From: an uncultured Rikenellaceae bacterium
Lineage (GTDB): Bacteria; Bacteroidota; Bacteroidia; Bacteroidales; Rikenellaceae
Reading direction: 5' to 3'
NCBI GenBank assembly: GCA_944326945.1
Contig: CALVFY010000006.1
Span: 1-64,000 of the forward strand
DNA length: 64,000 nucleotides
Shown: piece after piece, positions 44,505 through 53,739 of the stretch
How positions within the stretch are numbered: position 1 is the stretch's first letter
How the letters are laid out: every line of letters starts with the position of its first letter
Notes under the pieces: model-generated
Databases searched by the model: none
Seen by the model: the letters and a program-made list of their open reading frames with translations, nothing else
What the model was told of the DNA's origin: nothing
Position numbers and translations under genes: made by a program

Positions 44505-45233
44505 TTACATTTTTTTATACACTCCGCGCGGAATCATCTTCAGCAACAACCCCACTATCCGCCATCGAGGCGTCACATACTGCACTTGTTTTCGGGCCCG
44601 AACAGCTCTCAAAATGACCTCGGCAGCCCGACGGGGCGAAGCAATCCAGAAGTGTCCCTCTCCTTTCATCATGGCCGTATCGACCGACCCGGGACGAATA
44701 TCGGTCACCGTAACCGATTCTTTCCGTTTGCAGGCCCGCTGACGCAATCCCTCCAGGTAGTTGATCTGATAAGCCTTCGTGGCAGCATAGGCCGGAGCCG
44801 GTCCACTTCCCCTCAATCCCATGACAGAGGTAACAGCCACCAAATGTCCTCCGTCACGATCGGAAAAATAACGATATACGAAATCGACGACCCGTGTAAA
44901 AGCCGTCACATTCAGCGAGACCGTATCCAGTTCCGGTTCCATCTCCAATTCCGGATTGAGATATCCCGTACCTGCACAGAATACCACAAGATCGACTCCA
45001 TCCATCCGAGCGATCAATGTTTCAAGACGGGCCAAAGCATCAGAAGCCGACACATCGAACGCTTCCGACACATAATTTCCAGGTGACTCGGCACACAGCG
45101 TTTCGAGCAGATCACTCCTGCGTCCTGTCACCCCTACCAGACAGCCATCGGCGACCAACAATCGGGCCACCTCCTGTCCGATCCCGGACGAGGCACCGAT
45201 AACTATAGCCCGCTTCACACCCTCTCCGTTCAT
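44505..45233 (-). CDS. Short-chain dehydrogenase/reductase
   Basis: A 242-residue classical SDR. The cofactor loop is VIGASSGIGQ (residues 11-20), followed by VFCAGTG, the Ser in VTSVMG, and the catalytic Tyr-x3-Lys in YAATKAY. The C-terminal extension PRWRIVGLLLKMIPRGVYKKM is hydrophobic and basic, suggesting membrane contact as in many SDR enzymes acting on lipids. The substrate is unknown. Its ATG overlaps the stop of the FAH gene (45230-45233). Confidence 0.9.
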   Translation of the reverse strand: MNGEGVKRAIVIGASSGIGQEVARLLVADGCLVGVTGRRSDLLETLCAESPGNYVSEAFDVSASDALARLETLIARMDGVDLVVFCAGTGYLNPELEMEPELDTVSLNVTAFTRVVDFVYRYFSDRDGGHLVAVTSVMGLRGSGPAPAYAATKAYQINYLEGLRQRACKRKESVTVTDIRPGSVDTAMMKGEGHFWIASPRRAAEVILRAVRARKQVQYVTPRWRIVGLLLKMIPRGVYKKM

Positions 45234-45853
45234 CGTATCTCGATATCGAGCAACGGTTCTCCTTCGAGCGACGCGGTAATACGATCACCATGAGCCAGTG
45301 TTCCTACTCCGACAGGTGTACCGGTATAGATCAGGTCTCCCATCTTGAGCGTCACGAAACGCGACACGTAAGAAATGATCTTATCCACCGAAAAAATCAT
45401 TTTCGAAGTATCTCCCGACTGACGCAACTCTCCGTTCAGCTCCATATTGAAATGAAGTTTCTGCACGTCACCGCCCAATTCGGCCAACGGCAAAAAACGA
45501 GGAGACAGGGCGGCCGAATAGTCGAAACTCTTACACATCTCCCACGGCAACCCCTTTTTGATACATTCGCGTTGCAGGTCTCGGGCCGTAAAATCGATAC
45601 CCAGGCCCACCTCTTCATAATAACGATGGGCAAAACGTTCCTCGATAGCCCGCCCCACCCGGCAGATACGGACTACCAACTCGGTTTCATACTGCAAATC
45701 ACGACTGAAATCGGGCAGGTAAAACGGTTCATTATTACGCAAAAGAGCCGTATCCGGTTTCATGAAGAAAACCGGTTCGGGCGGAATGTTCGAATTGTGA
45801 TCGAGTTCCTGAATGTGTTCAAGATAGTTGCGTCCGATACAAATAATTTTCAT
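45230..45853 (-). CDS. Fumarylacetoacetate hydrolase-family protein
   Basis: A 207-residue FAH-fold enzyme. GRNYLEH starts the fold, PVFFMKPDTALL is followed by the acidic metal ligands in YETELVVRI, and the KSFDYSAALSPRF and YTGTPVGVGTLAHGD motifs are characteristic. Small FAH proteins act as acylpyruvases, oxaloacetate decarboxylases or 2-keto-acid hydratases; the specific reaction is not determined. It is 4 nt after lpxB and is coupled to the SDR gene. Confidence 0.93.
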   Translation of the reverse strand: MKIICIGRNYLEHIQELDHNSNIPPEPVFFMKPDTALLRNNEPFYLPDFSRDLQYETELVVRICRVGRAIEERFAHRYYEEVGLGIDFTARDLQRECIKKGLPWEMCKSFDYSAALSPRFLPLAELGGDVQKLHFNMELNGELRQSGDTSKMIFSVDKIISYVSRFVTLKMGDLIYTGTPVGVGTLAHGDRITASLEGEPLLDIEIR

Positions 45854-45857
45854 GATT

Positions 45858-47012
45858 TTATTTAGTTTTAAGGTTCAACCGCTCTCTCAAAAGCATCACC
45901 ATACGGGCGGCAAAACGATCGGAGGCTCCCGGGCCACCGACCCGTTCGCGCAATGCAGCATAATCGGCCAGCATCCTATCGTGTTTGGCTCCCCCGGGCA
46001 ACACGGCTCGTAACTCTTCGGCCGCATGATGCACCTCCATATCGCCCTGGATCATCTCGCGTACCACTTCGCGATCCATGATCAGATTCACCAGCGATAT
46101 GTACTTAATGGAACGGATCAGCAATCGCCCGATGGCAATGGTCAGCGATCCGGCCCGATAGCAAACGAATTCGGGGGTTCCCAACAGGGCCGTCTCCAAC
46201 GTCGCCGTTCCGGAAGTAACCACAGCAGCCTCGGCATGAGCCAACAGCGGATAGGTCTTGTCGCAGACATACTTTACGGCACTGTTCTCGCCCAGTACGG
46301 CATCATACAGGCTACGGTCGAGCCACGACACTCCTCCCACCACAAACTGATAGTCCGGAAATTCCGCCGCCAGTTTCGCCATAAAAGGCAGATTGTAACG
46401 AATCTCCGTCTTCCTGCTCCCGGCCAACAGAGCCACGATCGGGCGATCATCCAATCCGTTCTCCGACAAGAACGTCTCTCGCGAGGGGATCGATTTCTTC
46501 TGTTCCACCAGTACGTCTTCGATCGGATTTCCTTCGTATATGGCGTCGATACCCCGTTTGCGGAAATACTCCACCTCAAAGGGGAAGATAATAAACAGTT
46601 TGTCCACATAGCGGCGGATCTGTTTCACACGCGACTCCTTCCACGCCCACACCTTGGGTGAGATGTAATAAAACGTAGGAATCCCGGCCAGGTGGGCAAA
46701 CTTGGCCATCTTGAAATTGAACCCCGGGTAGTCGATCAGAATCAACACATCGGGCGCATATGCAGCCACATCGGCCTTGCACTCGCGCAACTGACTGAGA
46801 ATCGTAGGCAGATTCATCGCCACCTCCACAAAGCCCATAAACGAAGCCGTTTTATAGTGTCGGGCCAGATTCTCTACACCTCCCACGGCGGCCATCTTGT
46901 CTCCGCCCCAGAAACGGAACTGTGCCTGCGGGTCATGGTGCAGCAATCCCTTCATCAGATTCGATCCGTGCAGGTCTCCTGAGGCTTCACCGGCAATCAA
47001 ATAATATCTCAT
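45858..47012 (-). CDS. lpxB: Lipid-A-disaccharide synthase
   Basis: GT19 enzyme that joins UDP-2,3-diacylglucosamine and lipid X in lipid A synthesis, on the inner-membrane face. It begins YYLIAGEASGDLHGSNLM, the family signature. VLILIDYPGFNFKMA, PTFYYISPKVWAWKE, the LLAGSRKTEI nucleotide-site loop and VTSGTATLETALLGTPEFVCY follow. The start at 47012 removes a spurious N-terminal extension and gives 384 residues. It is 32 nt after trmD. Confidence 0.97.
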   Translation of the reverse strand: MRYYLIAGEASGDLHGSNLMKGLLHHDPQAQFRFWGGDKMAAVGGVENLARHYKTASFMGFVEVAMNLPTILSQLRECKADVAAYAPDVLILIDYPGFNFKMAKFAHLAGIPTFYYISPKVWAWKESRVKQIRRYVDKLFIIFPFEVEYFRKRGIDAIYEGNPIEDVLVEQKKSIPSRETFLSENGLDDRPIVALLAGSRKTEIRYNLPFMAKLAAEFPDYQFVVGGVSWLDRSLYDAVLGENSAVKYVCDKTYPLLAHAEAAVVTSGTATLETALLGTPEFVCYRAGSLTIAIGRLLIRSIKYISLVNLIMDREVVREMIQGDMEVHHAAEELRAVLPGGAKHDRMLADYAALRERVGGPGASDRFAARMVMLLRERLNLKTK

Positions 47013-47044
47013 AAGGGTCTCTTCTTTTATTTCAGATCCATACT

Positions 47045-47725
47045 CTATTTTTCCAACAGATCGGGTCGCAGACGTTCGGTACGCTCCAAAGCCGTCTCTT
47101 CCTGCCAACGGGCGATCTCCGCAAAATTTCCCGAAAGCAACACATCCGGCACTCGCCAACCGTTGAATTCGGCCGGCCGGGTATAAACCGGCGGTGCCAA
47201 CAGATTATCCTGAAAACAGTCGGTCAGTGCCGAAGCCTCGTCGCCGATAGCCCCCGGCAGCAGACGGACCACACTGTCGGTGATGATGGCCGCAGCCAGT
47301 TCCCCGCCCGTGAGGACATAGTCGCCGATCGATATCTCCCGGGTAATGAGGTGTTCCCTCACCCGGTAATCCACTCCCTTGTAATGTCCACAAAGAATGA
47401 TGATATTCCCCAACGTGGAGAGTCGATTGGCCTCATGTTGATCATAGGTAATACCATCCGGCGAGGTATAGATCACCTCATCGTAATCCCGCTCTCCTTT
47501 CAGTTTCTCGATACACAGAAAAATCGGTTCGGGTTTCATCACCATCCCCGCCTCACCGCCAAAGGGATAATCATCTACCGTACGTCGGCGATCGGAGGTG
47601 TAGTCCCTCAAATTATGAATCACGATCTCCACCAATCCTGCCTGTTGAGCCCGTTTCAGAATGGATTCGTTCAACGGACTGGCGAGCAACTCGGGCACCA
47701 CGGTCAGAATATCGATACGCATCAT
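47045..47725 (-). CDS. trmD: tRNA (guanine-37-N1)-methyltransferase
   Basis: Makes m1G37 in tRNA using S-adenosylmethionine, preventing +1 frameshifts. It is a SPOUT trefoil-knot enzyme: [42 protein letters not shown] and [15 protein letters not shown] form the cofactor knot. The C-terminal helical domain ([13 protein letters not shown]) is present. At 226 residues it is full-length. A second ATG at 47722 is equally possible. The MBL gene ends 4 nt upstream. Confidence 0.97.
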   Translation of the reverse strand: MMRIDILTVVPELLASPLNESILKRAQQAGLVEIVIHNLRDYTSDRRRTVDDYPFGGEAGMVMKPEPIFLCIEKLKGERDYDEVIYTSPDGITYDQHEANRLSTLGNIIILCGHYKGVDYRVREHLITREISIGDYVLTGGELAAAIITDSVVRLLPGAIGDEASALTDCFQDNLLAPPVYTRPAEFNGWRVPDVLLSGNFAEIARWQEETALERTERLRPDLLEK

Positions 47726-47729
47726 CTTG

Positions 47730-48395
47730 TCAGCATTTTACTTCTCCGTTGATGACCTCCACTACAAAAGGATTATAGAGGGTTTCATGACCGATCGTAC
47801 TCTGAGGTCCATGACCGGGATAAAACCGCACCTCATCGCCCAGCGGGATCAACTTCTCGAGAATACTTTTCATGATCCAACTGTAATCGCCTCCCGGCAG
47901 ATCGGTACGTCCGATACTTTCCCGAAAGAGGGTGTCTCCCGTAAAGAGAATCTTCTCCTTCTCCTCATAGAAAGCCACATGACCGGGCGTATGACCGGGC
48001 GTATGAATCACCTTGAGCACGGTATCACCAAACGTGACCTCACTCCTACCCTTCAAATCGATCTCCACCTCCGGGACACTCTTTACGTCGAAACCGTAGA
48101 GTGCTCCGTGTTGCGGAGCCGATTCGACCAGAAAACGATCGTCACCGTGCAGGGCGAATGGTACTCCGAAAGTACGTTTCACATAATCCACACCCAAAAT
48201 ATGGTCGACATGGCCATGCGTATTGATCGCCATGACAGGCCGTAGGCCTGCATCATGGATATAATTGGTCAGAGCATTGTCCTCCCGCACGGAGTAGTTG
48301 CCTGCGTCAATCACCACGCACTCACCCGTATGGTCGGAGACCACATAGGTATTCTCCTGAAAGGGATTGAAAGGTAGAACGCCGATTTTTATCAT
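47730..48395 (-). CDS. MBL-fold metallo-hydrolase (glyoxalase II-like)
   Basis: A 221-residue metallo-beta-lactamase-fold hydrolase. The binuclear metal motif is [12 protein letters not shown] (HxHxDH), with later ligands in [19 protein letters not shown] and PGHGP. It resembles YcbL-type glyoxalase II, which hydrolyses thioesters such as S-lactoylglutathione; in organisms without glutathione the substrate is unclear. The start at 48395 is supported by the TAnnTTTG box at 48417-48424. It opens the minus-strand operon. Confidence 0.92.
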   Translation of the reverse strand: MIKIGVLPFNPFQENTYVVSDHTGECVVIDAGNYSVREDNALTNYIHDAGLRPVMAINTHGHVDHILGVDYVKRTFGVPFALHGDDRFLVESAPQHGALYGFDVKSVPEVEIDLKGRSEVTFGDTVLKVIHTPGHTPGHVAFYEEKEKILFTGDTLFRESIGRTDLPGGDYSWIMKSILEKLIPLGDEVRFYPGHGPQSTIGHETLYNPFVVEVINGEVKC

Positions 48396-48666
48396 AGCAA
48401 ACGGTTGTTTTGGAAACAAAGATAATGATTCGCCGTCAATTTTCGACATATTTCCCTCTCTGGTTGCAAAGACGACGACAATCTTCGGCGCGCTATCGTT
48501 CCGGATTGTCGTAACAGGAAGCAAGACTTCCATCCGACACACAGGTGCCGTTCCACACAAAATTCAACCCTATATTCCATACCCTGTTCCTCAACCCGAA
48601 ACTGTTCCCGTCGCGTTCGGGTTCACAACAGACCGACATTAAGCCTCTTGCCACGATATAGATAAA
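48396..48666. other. Intergenic region between the MBL and GH71/99-like genes
   Basis: About 270 nt. It holds the promoter of the MBL-trmD operon near its left end. Frames on both strands are short with unlikely composition. I see no gene, RNA or clear terminator for the GH gene here. Confidence 0.5.
48417..48424 (-). promoter_or_regulatory. Candidate -7 element (TATCTTTG) of the MBL-trmD-lpxB operon
   Basis: On the minus strand TATCTTTG fits TAnnTTTG, with a leader of about 15 nt to the ATG at 48395. No good -33 is seen. Confidence 0.5.
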
Positions 48667-50472
48667 TCATCGGATCACCGTATAATGAAAACTGATATTA
48701 CGTATCTCCACGGCTCCCTTGAACATCAACGTAAAGACCTGTGCAGTTGTATAAAGCACATTTTCAGACATCAACTCCACCCGCACCTTTTTCCACTGAT
48801 TGGACCCATCGGTTTTGAATTTGGCCACTGTGGAAAAACTCTCCTTCGGCAGACGCTCCGTCCGCGAATAGATAAAGCAATAGCCACCGTTGCTCTCCCG
48901 ATCCAGATATTCAAATTCAAGATATCCCTTATGAGTACGCGCCGATATCAACTCGCGAATCACCTTCTCGGGCAGATAAACTTTCAGTTCGGGATCGGCA
49001 CTCCACTCATCGCCCGTAGCTTGCGGATTAAAATGCAATTCGGAAGTCGACACGTCGATTGTCTTGATCTCAAGACTCTTCTCAAGCGTTTCGACTGCCG
49101 TTTCCGCTTCATCGAGTTGTTTCACGACCTGGGGATATGCCCTCCGCGAGATCAGCCCGGCCGCACGATCCAACAGTGCATCAATATCGGCCGTTTTACG
49201 ACAGGCCGCGGCCAAATCCTCACTCCGTTTGCGAAGGAAGAAAAGTCGTTCGGGCAACAGCAATCCCGAAGTATCCGCCCCCATCTGTTTGAATTCGGAA
49301 GCATATTTCAACGTGGTACGCAATTCCCGATCGCCGTTTTCCACCGTAGGCTCTATCTCGAGACCTTCCGTGTAATCGTTCCACGAAGCAATAAAGATCA
49401 TGTCGAGACTATCTTTCGAGGCCATATTGAACTGCCACATCCGTTCGTAGGTATCGCCCTCGGCACGCGGGATATAATAGTAGTGTTGGGCGCCCCATCC
49501 GGCACACCCCCGATTATCCATCCCCGGCATCACGAATCCCGATTTCACCACATAATCCGGATCGGAACTCATCCAGATCGAATCGCGGAAAGGCTTCATG
49601 AACTCAATCAAATCGTCCGGCCGGGCATAACGGTCACAATAGGGATGTTCGGCATCTCTTTCGCGCACACGAGCCGGAAGCCATGCCGTAGGAATCATAC
49701 CCAACTGTTTCCAGGATTCAATTTCATCGCTCCAACGCACAGGCTCATACCGATCGTTCACCAGTTCACCCCATTCGGCCCAACGACGCAGCACAGCAGG
49801 GGTTTTCATTCCCTCCGGCAGACGAAGTTTTGCAACCGCCGACGCATATTCGGCCGGTTTGGCTCCCGGACCGAACAGATAGAACACCGGACGACCGTTC
49901 ACCATCGGTGCCGTAGGTCCCGACAAGACATGATCCACCAAATACTGATAGCAAACGGCATAATAATCGGTCTTCGCCTCACGCGTATTGATCTCGGGAC
50001 ACATCCGGGTGATCCAATCATAGTAAAGCCAACCGTCACACCAGTTCACACCGATCTCGAATCCGTATTTGGCGGCCACGGCCTGCATGGTTTTCAATAG
50101 ATGATCATTCTCATGACCGATGAATCCCCATTCGACAAAGAAACCGTCGATACCGGCAACCCGAGCCGACAGAATCTGATATTCGATATAATCCGGATCG
50201 AGATTCGATTGCATACCTGCCCGGGGATAAGTCACGGCAGCAATATCGTGTTGTCTGTTTTCGTCCATAAAATCGGCATTGCAACAGATGGTCTCCCGCC
50301 CGGTTCTCGATTTGCGGGTATCGGCGTGCATCTCCCAACGCCCCAATTTCCCGTCATGGTCACGTGTATATCTCACACCGTGGTAATCGGCATAGATCTT
50401 CTTACCGTTTTGGGCCCCGACATTCACGACTGACAACATGGCCACCGCACATAAAAATCGGAATAATCTCAT
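48667..50472 (-). CDS. Secreted glycoside hydrolase-like protein, GH71/GH99 type
   Basis: A 601-residue exported protein with signal peptide MRLFRFLCAVAMLSVVNVGA. A TIM-barrel-like domain covers about 20-400, with pieces typical of GH71/GH99-like enzymes: KIYADYHGVRY, MQSNLDPDYIEYQILSARVAG, DGFFVEWGF (a probable catalytic carboxylate), IGVNWCDGWLYYDW and FIASWNDYTEGLEIEP. A helical part (about 430-490) and a C-terminal beta-sandwich-like domain (about 490-601, carbohydrate-binding-like) follow. GH71 acts on alpha-1,3-glucan, GH99 on alpha-mannosides; the substrate here is open. It is not in a classical susC/susD locus. Confidence 0.78.
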   Translation of the reverse strand: MRLFRFLCAVAMLSVVNVGAQNGKKIYADYHGVRYTRDHDGKLGRWEMHADTRKSRTGRETICCNADFMDENRQHDIAAVTYPRAGMQSNLDPDYIEYQILSARVAGIDGFFVEWGFIGHENDHLLKTMQAVAAKYGFEIGVNWCDGWLYYDWITRMCPEINTREAKTDYYAVCYQYLVDHVLSGPTAPMVNGRPVFYLFGPGAKPAEYASAVAKLRLPEGMKTPAVLRRWAEWGELVNDRYEPVRWSDEIESWKQLGMIPTAWLPARVRERDAEHPYCDRYARPDDLIEFMKPFRDSIWMSSDPDYVVKSGFVMPGMDNRGCAGWGAQHYYYIPRAEGDTYERMWQFNMASKDSLDMIFIASWNDYTEGLEIEPTVENGDRELRTTLKYASEFKQMGADTSGLLLPERLFFLRKRSEDLAAACRKTADIDALLDRAAGLISRRAYPQVVKQLDEAETAVETLEKSLEIKTIDVSTSELHFNPQATGDEWSADPELKVYLPEKVIRELISARTHKGYLEFEYLDRESNGGYCFIYSRTERLPKESFSTVAKFKTDGSNQWKKVRVELMSENVLYTTAQVFTLMFKGAVEIRNISFHYTVIR

Positions 50473-50492
50473 AGCGCAGTCTCTTCGTATGA

Positions 50493-50500
50493 CAAATATA
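50493..50500 (-). promoter_or_regulatory. Candidate -7 element (TATATTTG) of the GH71/99-like gene
   Basis: On the minus strand TATATTTG fits TAnnTTTG. It lies 20 nt before the ATG at 50472 and supports that start over a longer frame to 50601. Confidence 0.5.
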
Positions 50501-50777
50501 GCGAAAAAGACGGAGATCTGCCACAGACCGCAACTTAGCGTCAGTTTCGACCCAACCATCCGAATCCATATATTCAAAAAAAATCTTCCAAGAAGATCCA
50601 TTTCCGATTTTCCACAATTTCAACCTGACCATAAATCAAAAAATTCTCCACCCAACCATTTACGCATTTTTCACACCAAGAGAAATAAAGGAAAAAAGTT
50701 TACAATCATAAAAAAAACAACACTAACACAAACATTTTTTAATTTTTCAAATTAAAAAACTTTAATTCATATTCTTT

Positions 50778-50808
50778 TTTGTACTCCGAAAGGGATTCGC
50801 TACCTTTG
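50778..50808 (+). promoter_or_regulatory. Promoter of rlmD
   Basis: TTTG (50778-50781) is followed after 19 nt by TACCTTTG (50801-50808), a full consensus match. The leader to the GTG at 50838 is about 23 nt. Confidence 0.8.
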
Positions 50809-50837
50809 TTTTACATTTCAAAAAAACAGAGACAATC

Positions 50838-52250
50838 GTGGCAAGGAAAAGAGGAAATCTGCCTTTGATCGAGGCATTAGAGATCGTGGAAATCGCCGCC
50901 GAGGGAAAAGCTCTCGGAAAATATAATGACCAAGTAGTATTCGTTCCATTAGCACTGCCTGGCGACGTGGTGGATGTACAGATTACTACCAAACGCAGGC
51001 GATTCATGGAGGGACGAATCGTCCGTTATGTAAAACGATCTCCCCTGACGGTCGAACCTTTTTGTGAACACTTCGGTGTGTGTGGTGGCTGCAAATGGCA
51101 AAATCTCCCCTACGCCGAACAACTACGGTTCAAACAAAAGCAGGTGGAAGACCAACTGACACGAATCGGGAAAGTAGAACTCCCCCCCATCGAGCCGATT
51201 CTCGGTTCGGAACATACGGAATTCTATCGCAACAAATTGGAATTCACCTTTTCGCACAAACGATGGATGACCCGGGAAGAGATCGAAAACGAAGGAGAGA
51301 TTACTGATCCGGAAGCACTGGGATTCCACATTCCCGGCATGTTCGACAAAGTGCTCGACATTCATCGTTGCTGGCTCCAGCCCGATCCGTCCAATCCTAT
51401 CCGGCTGGAAACGAAACGCTTCTGCCTGGAGCACGGATATACTTTCTATAATATGCGCGAACACTGCGGACTGATGCGCAACATGGTCATCCGCACCGCC
51501 TCCACGGGCGAAGTGATGGTTATTGTGGTCTTCGCACAAGACGATCACAAAAAAATTGCACTTTTACTCGACCATCTTGCAACGAAATTCCCTTCAATTA
51601 CATCTCTTATGTACGTAGTGAATACGAAACTGAACGACACGTTCGGCGATCTGGAGGTGAAACCATGGCAAGGAAGCGACCATATCTTCGAAGAGATGGA
51701 GGGTTTACGTTTCAAGATCGGACCGAAATCGTTCTACCAAACCAATTCGGCACAGGCCTACCGGTTGTATGGAGTGGCCCGGGAGTTTGCCGAATTAACG
51801 GGAGATGAGATCGTTTATGACCTCTATACCGGTACGGGGACCATCGCCAACTTTGTGGCCCGACAATGCGGCAAGGTTATTGGAGTGGAATATGTGCCCG
51901 AGGCCATCGAGGATGCGAAGGTGAATGCCCGGCTGAACGGAATCGACAACACACTTTTCTATGCCGGCGACATGAAAGAGGTGTTGAACGATGCATTCAT
52001 TGCCGAAAACGGTCGTCCGGACGTAGTGATACTCGATCCTCCCCGAGCAGGGATCCATCCCGACGTAGCGGAGACAATTCTGCGGGCAGCACCACAAAGA
52101 ATCGTCTACGTAAGTTGCAATCCGGCCACTCAGGCACGCGACATTGCTCTGCTGGACAGACTCTATCGCGTGGAGAGGGTCAGACCGGTGGATATGTTTC
52201 CCCACACGCATCACGTGGAAAACGTGGTGAAACTGATTAAAAGACAGTGA
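50838..52250 (+). CDS. rlmD: 23S rRNA (uracil-5-)-methyltransferase RlmD
   Basis: Methylates a uracil of 23S rRNA (U1939 in E. coli) with S-adenosylmethionine. The 470 residues hold an N-terminal TRAM domain (about 10-68). Fe-S cluster cysteines are in CEHFGVCGGCKWQ, and the methyltransferase core has YDLYTGTGTIANFVA, VILDPPRAGIHPD and the catalytic Cys in VSCNPATQARD. It starts with GTG. The RlmCD/TrmA-like family cannot always be split by eye, but the four-Cys cluster points to RlmD. SIMPL follows after 30 nt. Confidence 0.93.
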   Translation: MARKRGNLPLIEALEIVEIAAEGKALGKYNDQVVFVPLALPGDVVDVQITTKRRRFMEGRIVRYVKRSPLTVEPFCEHFGVCGGCKWQNLPYAEQLRFKQKQVEDQLTRIGKVELPPIEPILGSEHTEFYRNKLEFTFSHKRWMTREEIENEGEITDPEALGFHIPGMFDKVLDIHRCWLQPDPSNPIRLETKRFCLEHGYTFYNMREHCGLMRNMVIRTASTGEVMVIVVFAQDDHKKIALLLDHLATKFPSITSLMYVVNTKLNDTFGDLEVKPWQGSDHIFEEMEGLRFKIGPKSFYQTNSAQAYRLYGVAREFAELTGDEIVYDLYTGTGTIANFVARQCGKVIGVEYVPEAIEDAKVNARLNGIDNTLFYAGDMKEVLNDAFIAENGRPDVVILDPPRAGIHPDVAETILRAAPQRIVYVSCNPATQARDIALLDRLYRVERVRPVDMFPHTHHVENVVKLIKRQ

Positions 52251-52280
52251 ATACCTACCTATATTTAATAGTTGACGATT

Positions 52281-52976
52281 ATGAAAAAGCTATTATTCCT
52301 GGCAGTCGCGCTGACGATTTACAGCGGACTTTCGGCTCAGAACAGCAACGAAATTCCTTATGTAGAGACTTCGGCCTCCGCATCAAGAGAAGTGACTCCG
52401 GACGAAATTTTCGTACGCATTGTCCTCAGCGAAAACGATACGAAAGGAAAAATTTCGATCGACGAACTCCAGAAAAACATGTTCCAGGCCATCAAAAAAG
52501 CGGGCATCAATTTCGAGAAGAGTCTGGCGATCGACAATATCGAGTCACAATACCAGACCTATCTGCTGCGTAAGAGCGACGGACGTACGACCAAGACATT
52601 CCAACTGATGGTCAACGGCGAACAACTGGCTCCGTTGTTTACTGCACTGGATCAAGCAGGCATTTCAAACGTAAGCATTCAAAGCGCCCGCTACTCGAAA
52701 GTGGCCGCCCTGCGCGACGAACTGCGAGTGGAGGCTGCCAAAGCAGCCCGGGAACGAGCCCAGATGCTGGCACAAGCCGTCGGACAGGAGATAGGCAAAG
52801 CGATCCTGATCCAGAACTATGACAACGATTCGGGGGTGGTCTATAATAATATCATGCTGGCCCGTGCCTCTGTAAAAATGGCTGACGGAGTCGTGGAGGA
52901 GAGCGCCCCGAGTGTGGAATTCAAGAAAATCAAAATTGAAAGCAGAGTAACTATCCGTTTCGCACTGCCGCAATAA
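52281..52976 (+). CDS. SIMPL-domain (DUF541) secreted protein
   Basis: A 231-residue periplasmic protein with signal peptide MKKLLFLAVALTIYSGLSA. The SIMPL/DUF541 fold is shown by VETSASASREVTPDEIFVRI, TTKTFQLMVNG, the strand ISNVSIQSARYS and the helix AAKAARERAQMLAQAVGQEIG. The family is linked to stress resistance and kinase signalling in mammals and has no clear bacterial role. The ATG at 52281 starts directly at the signal peptide. It is downstream of rlmD, probably co-transcribed. Confidence 0.87.
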   Translation: MKKLLFLAVALTIYSGLSAQNSNEIPYVETSASASREVTPDEIFVRIVLSENDTKGKISIDELQKNMFQAIKKAGINFEKSLAIDNIESQYQTYLLRKSDGRTTKTFQLMVNGEQLAPLFTALDQAGISNVSIQSARYSKVAALRDELRVEAAKAARERAQMLAQAVGQEIGKAILIQNYDNDSGVVYNNIMLARASVKMADGVVEESAPSVEFKKIKIESRVTIRFALPQ

Positions 52977-52999
52977 ACCAATAAACGGATACAACACCT

Positions 53000-53035
53000 C
53001 GGAGAGGACACAATATAGAAATTGTGTCCTCTCCG
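53000..53035 (+). terminator. Strong hairpin between the SIMPL gene and mnmD
   Basis: A perfect 15-bp inverted repeat (core GGAGAGGACACAAT/ATTGTGTCCTCTCC) with a 6-nt loop lies 23 nt after the SIMPL stop and 13 nt before the mnmD ATG. It has no clear T-run, so it may terminate transcription weakly or act as a leader structure. Confidence 0.65.
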
Positions 53036-53048
53036 AAAATAGATTCAG

Positions 53049-53732
53049 ATGCAATTCATCCATCCCTCCATAGAACCTACGGAGGACGGATCGTCGACAC
53101 TCCGACATCCTCTCTTCGGCGACACCTATCACTCCCTCCATGGAGCGATGGCCGAGGCTTTACATGTCTTCATCCAAAACGGTCTGAATCTTTCCATCCA
53201 GTCGTCTGTACGTATTTTGGAGGTCGGATTCGGAAGCGGTCTCAATGCCTGGCTCACGCTTCGTGAAGCGGAAAAAACAGAGCGTTCTATCCACTATACT
53301 GCCATAGAAGCCTATCCTCTTGCCATCGAAACAGCCGGAATGCTTCATTACACGGAGGACCCGCTCTTTCTGGAACTGCACCGAGCCCCGTGGGGCCAAG
53401 AGACGATGATTACACCCTGCTTCTGTCTCTCGAAACAGGCAGAAGACCTGTGTTCGATTCATATGGCAAAGAGGTTCGATCTGATCTATTTCGATGCATT
53501 CGCACCCGACACCCAACCAGAACTGTGGACAGTTTCCGTTTTCAAGAAACTGTTCGAACGGACGGTTCCGGGAGGAGCCCTGGTCACCTATTCGGCCAAG
53601 GGTATCGTAAAGCAGGCACTTCGGAAAGCAGGATACGAAGTGTCACGACTACCGGGAGCACCCGGAAAACGCCACATGGTACGTGCCATACGTCCCATGA
53701 CGCAGGAACAAAAGACAGAAACCTTAATATGA
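53049..53732 (+). CDS. mnmD: tRNA 5-aminomethyl-2-thiouridine methyltransferase-like protein
   Basis: Stand-alone SAM-dependent methyltransferase (DUF752/MnmC1 type) for the last step of mnm5s2U34 in wobble tRNAs. The SAM loop is VGFGSGLNAWLT (about 57-68), IEAYPLAIE binds the adenosine side, and DLIYFDAFAPDTQPELW carries the catalytic Asp-x-Phe-Ala-Pro motif. The C-terminal PGAPGKRHMVRA is typical. The oxidase domain MnmC2 of E. coli MnmC is absent, the usual situation in Bacteroidetes. cdd follows after 7 nt. Confidence 0.9.
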   Translation: MQFIHPSIEPTEDGSSTLRHPLFGDTYHSLHGAMAEALHVFIQNGLNLSIQSSVRILEVGFGSGLNAWLTLREAEKTERSIHYTAIEAYPLAIETAGMLHYTEDPLFLELHRAPWGQETMITPCFCLSKQAEDLCSIHMAKRFDLIYFDAFAPDTQPELWTVSVFKKLFERTVPGGALVTYSAKGIVKQALRKAGYEVSRLPGAPGKRHMVRAIRPMTQEQKTETLI

Positions 53733-53739
53733 CACCAAT

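Larger units (their letters stand above)
50473..50837. other. Gene-free divergent intergenic region between the GH and rlmD genes
   Basis: 365 nt carrying the divergent promoters at 50493-50500 (minus) and 50778-50808 (plus). The middle (about 50510-50760) is A/C-rich with few G on the + strand. No convincing frame or RNA gene is seen. Confidence 0.55.
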
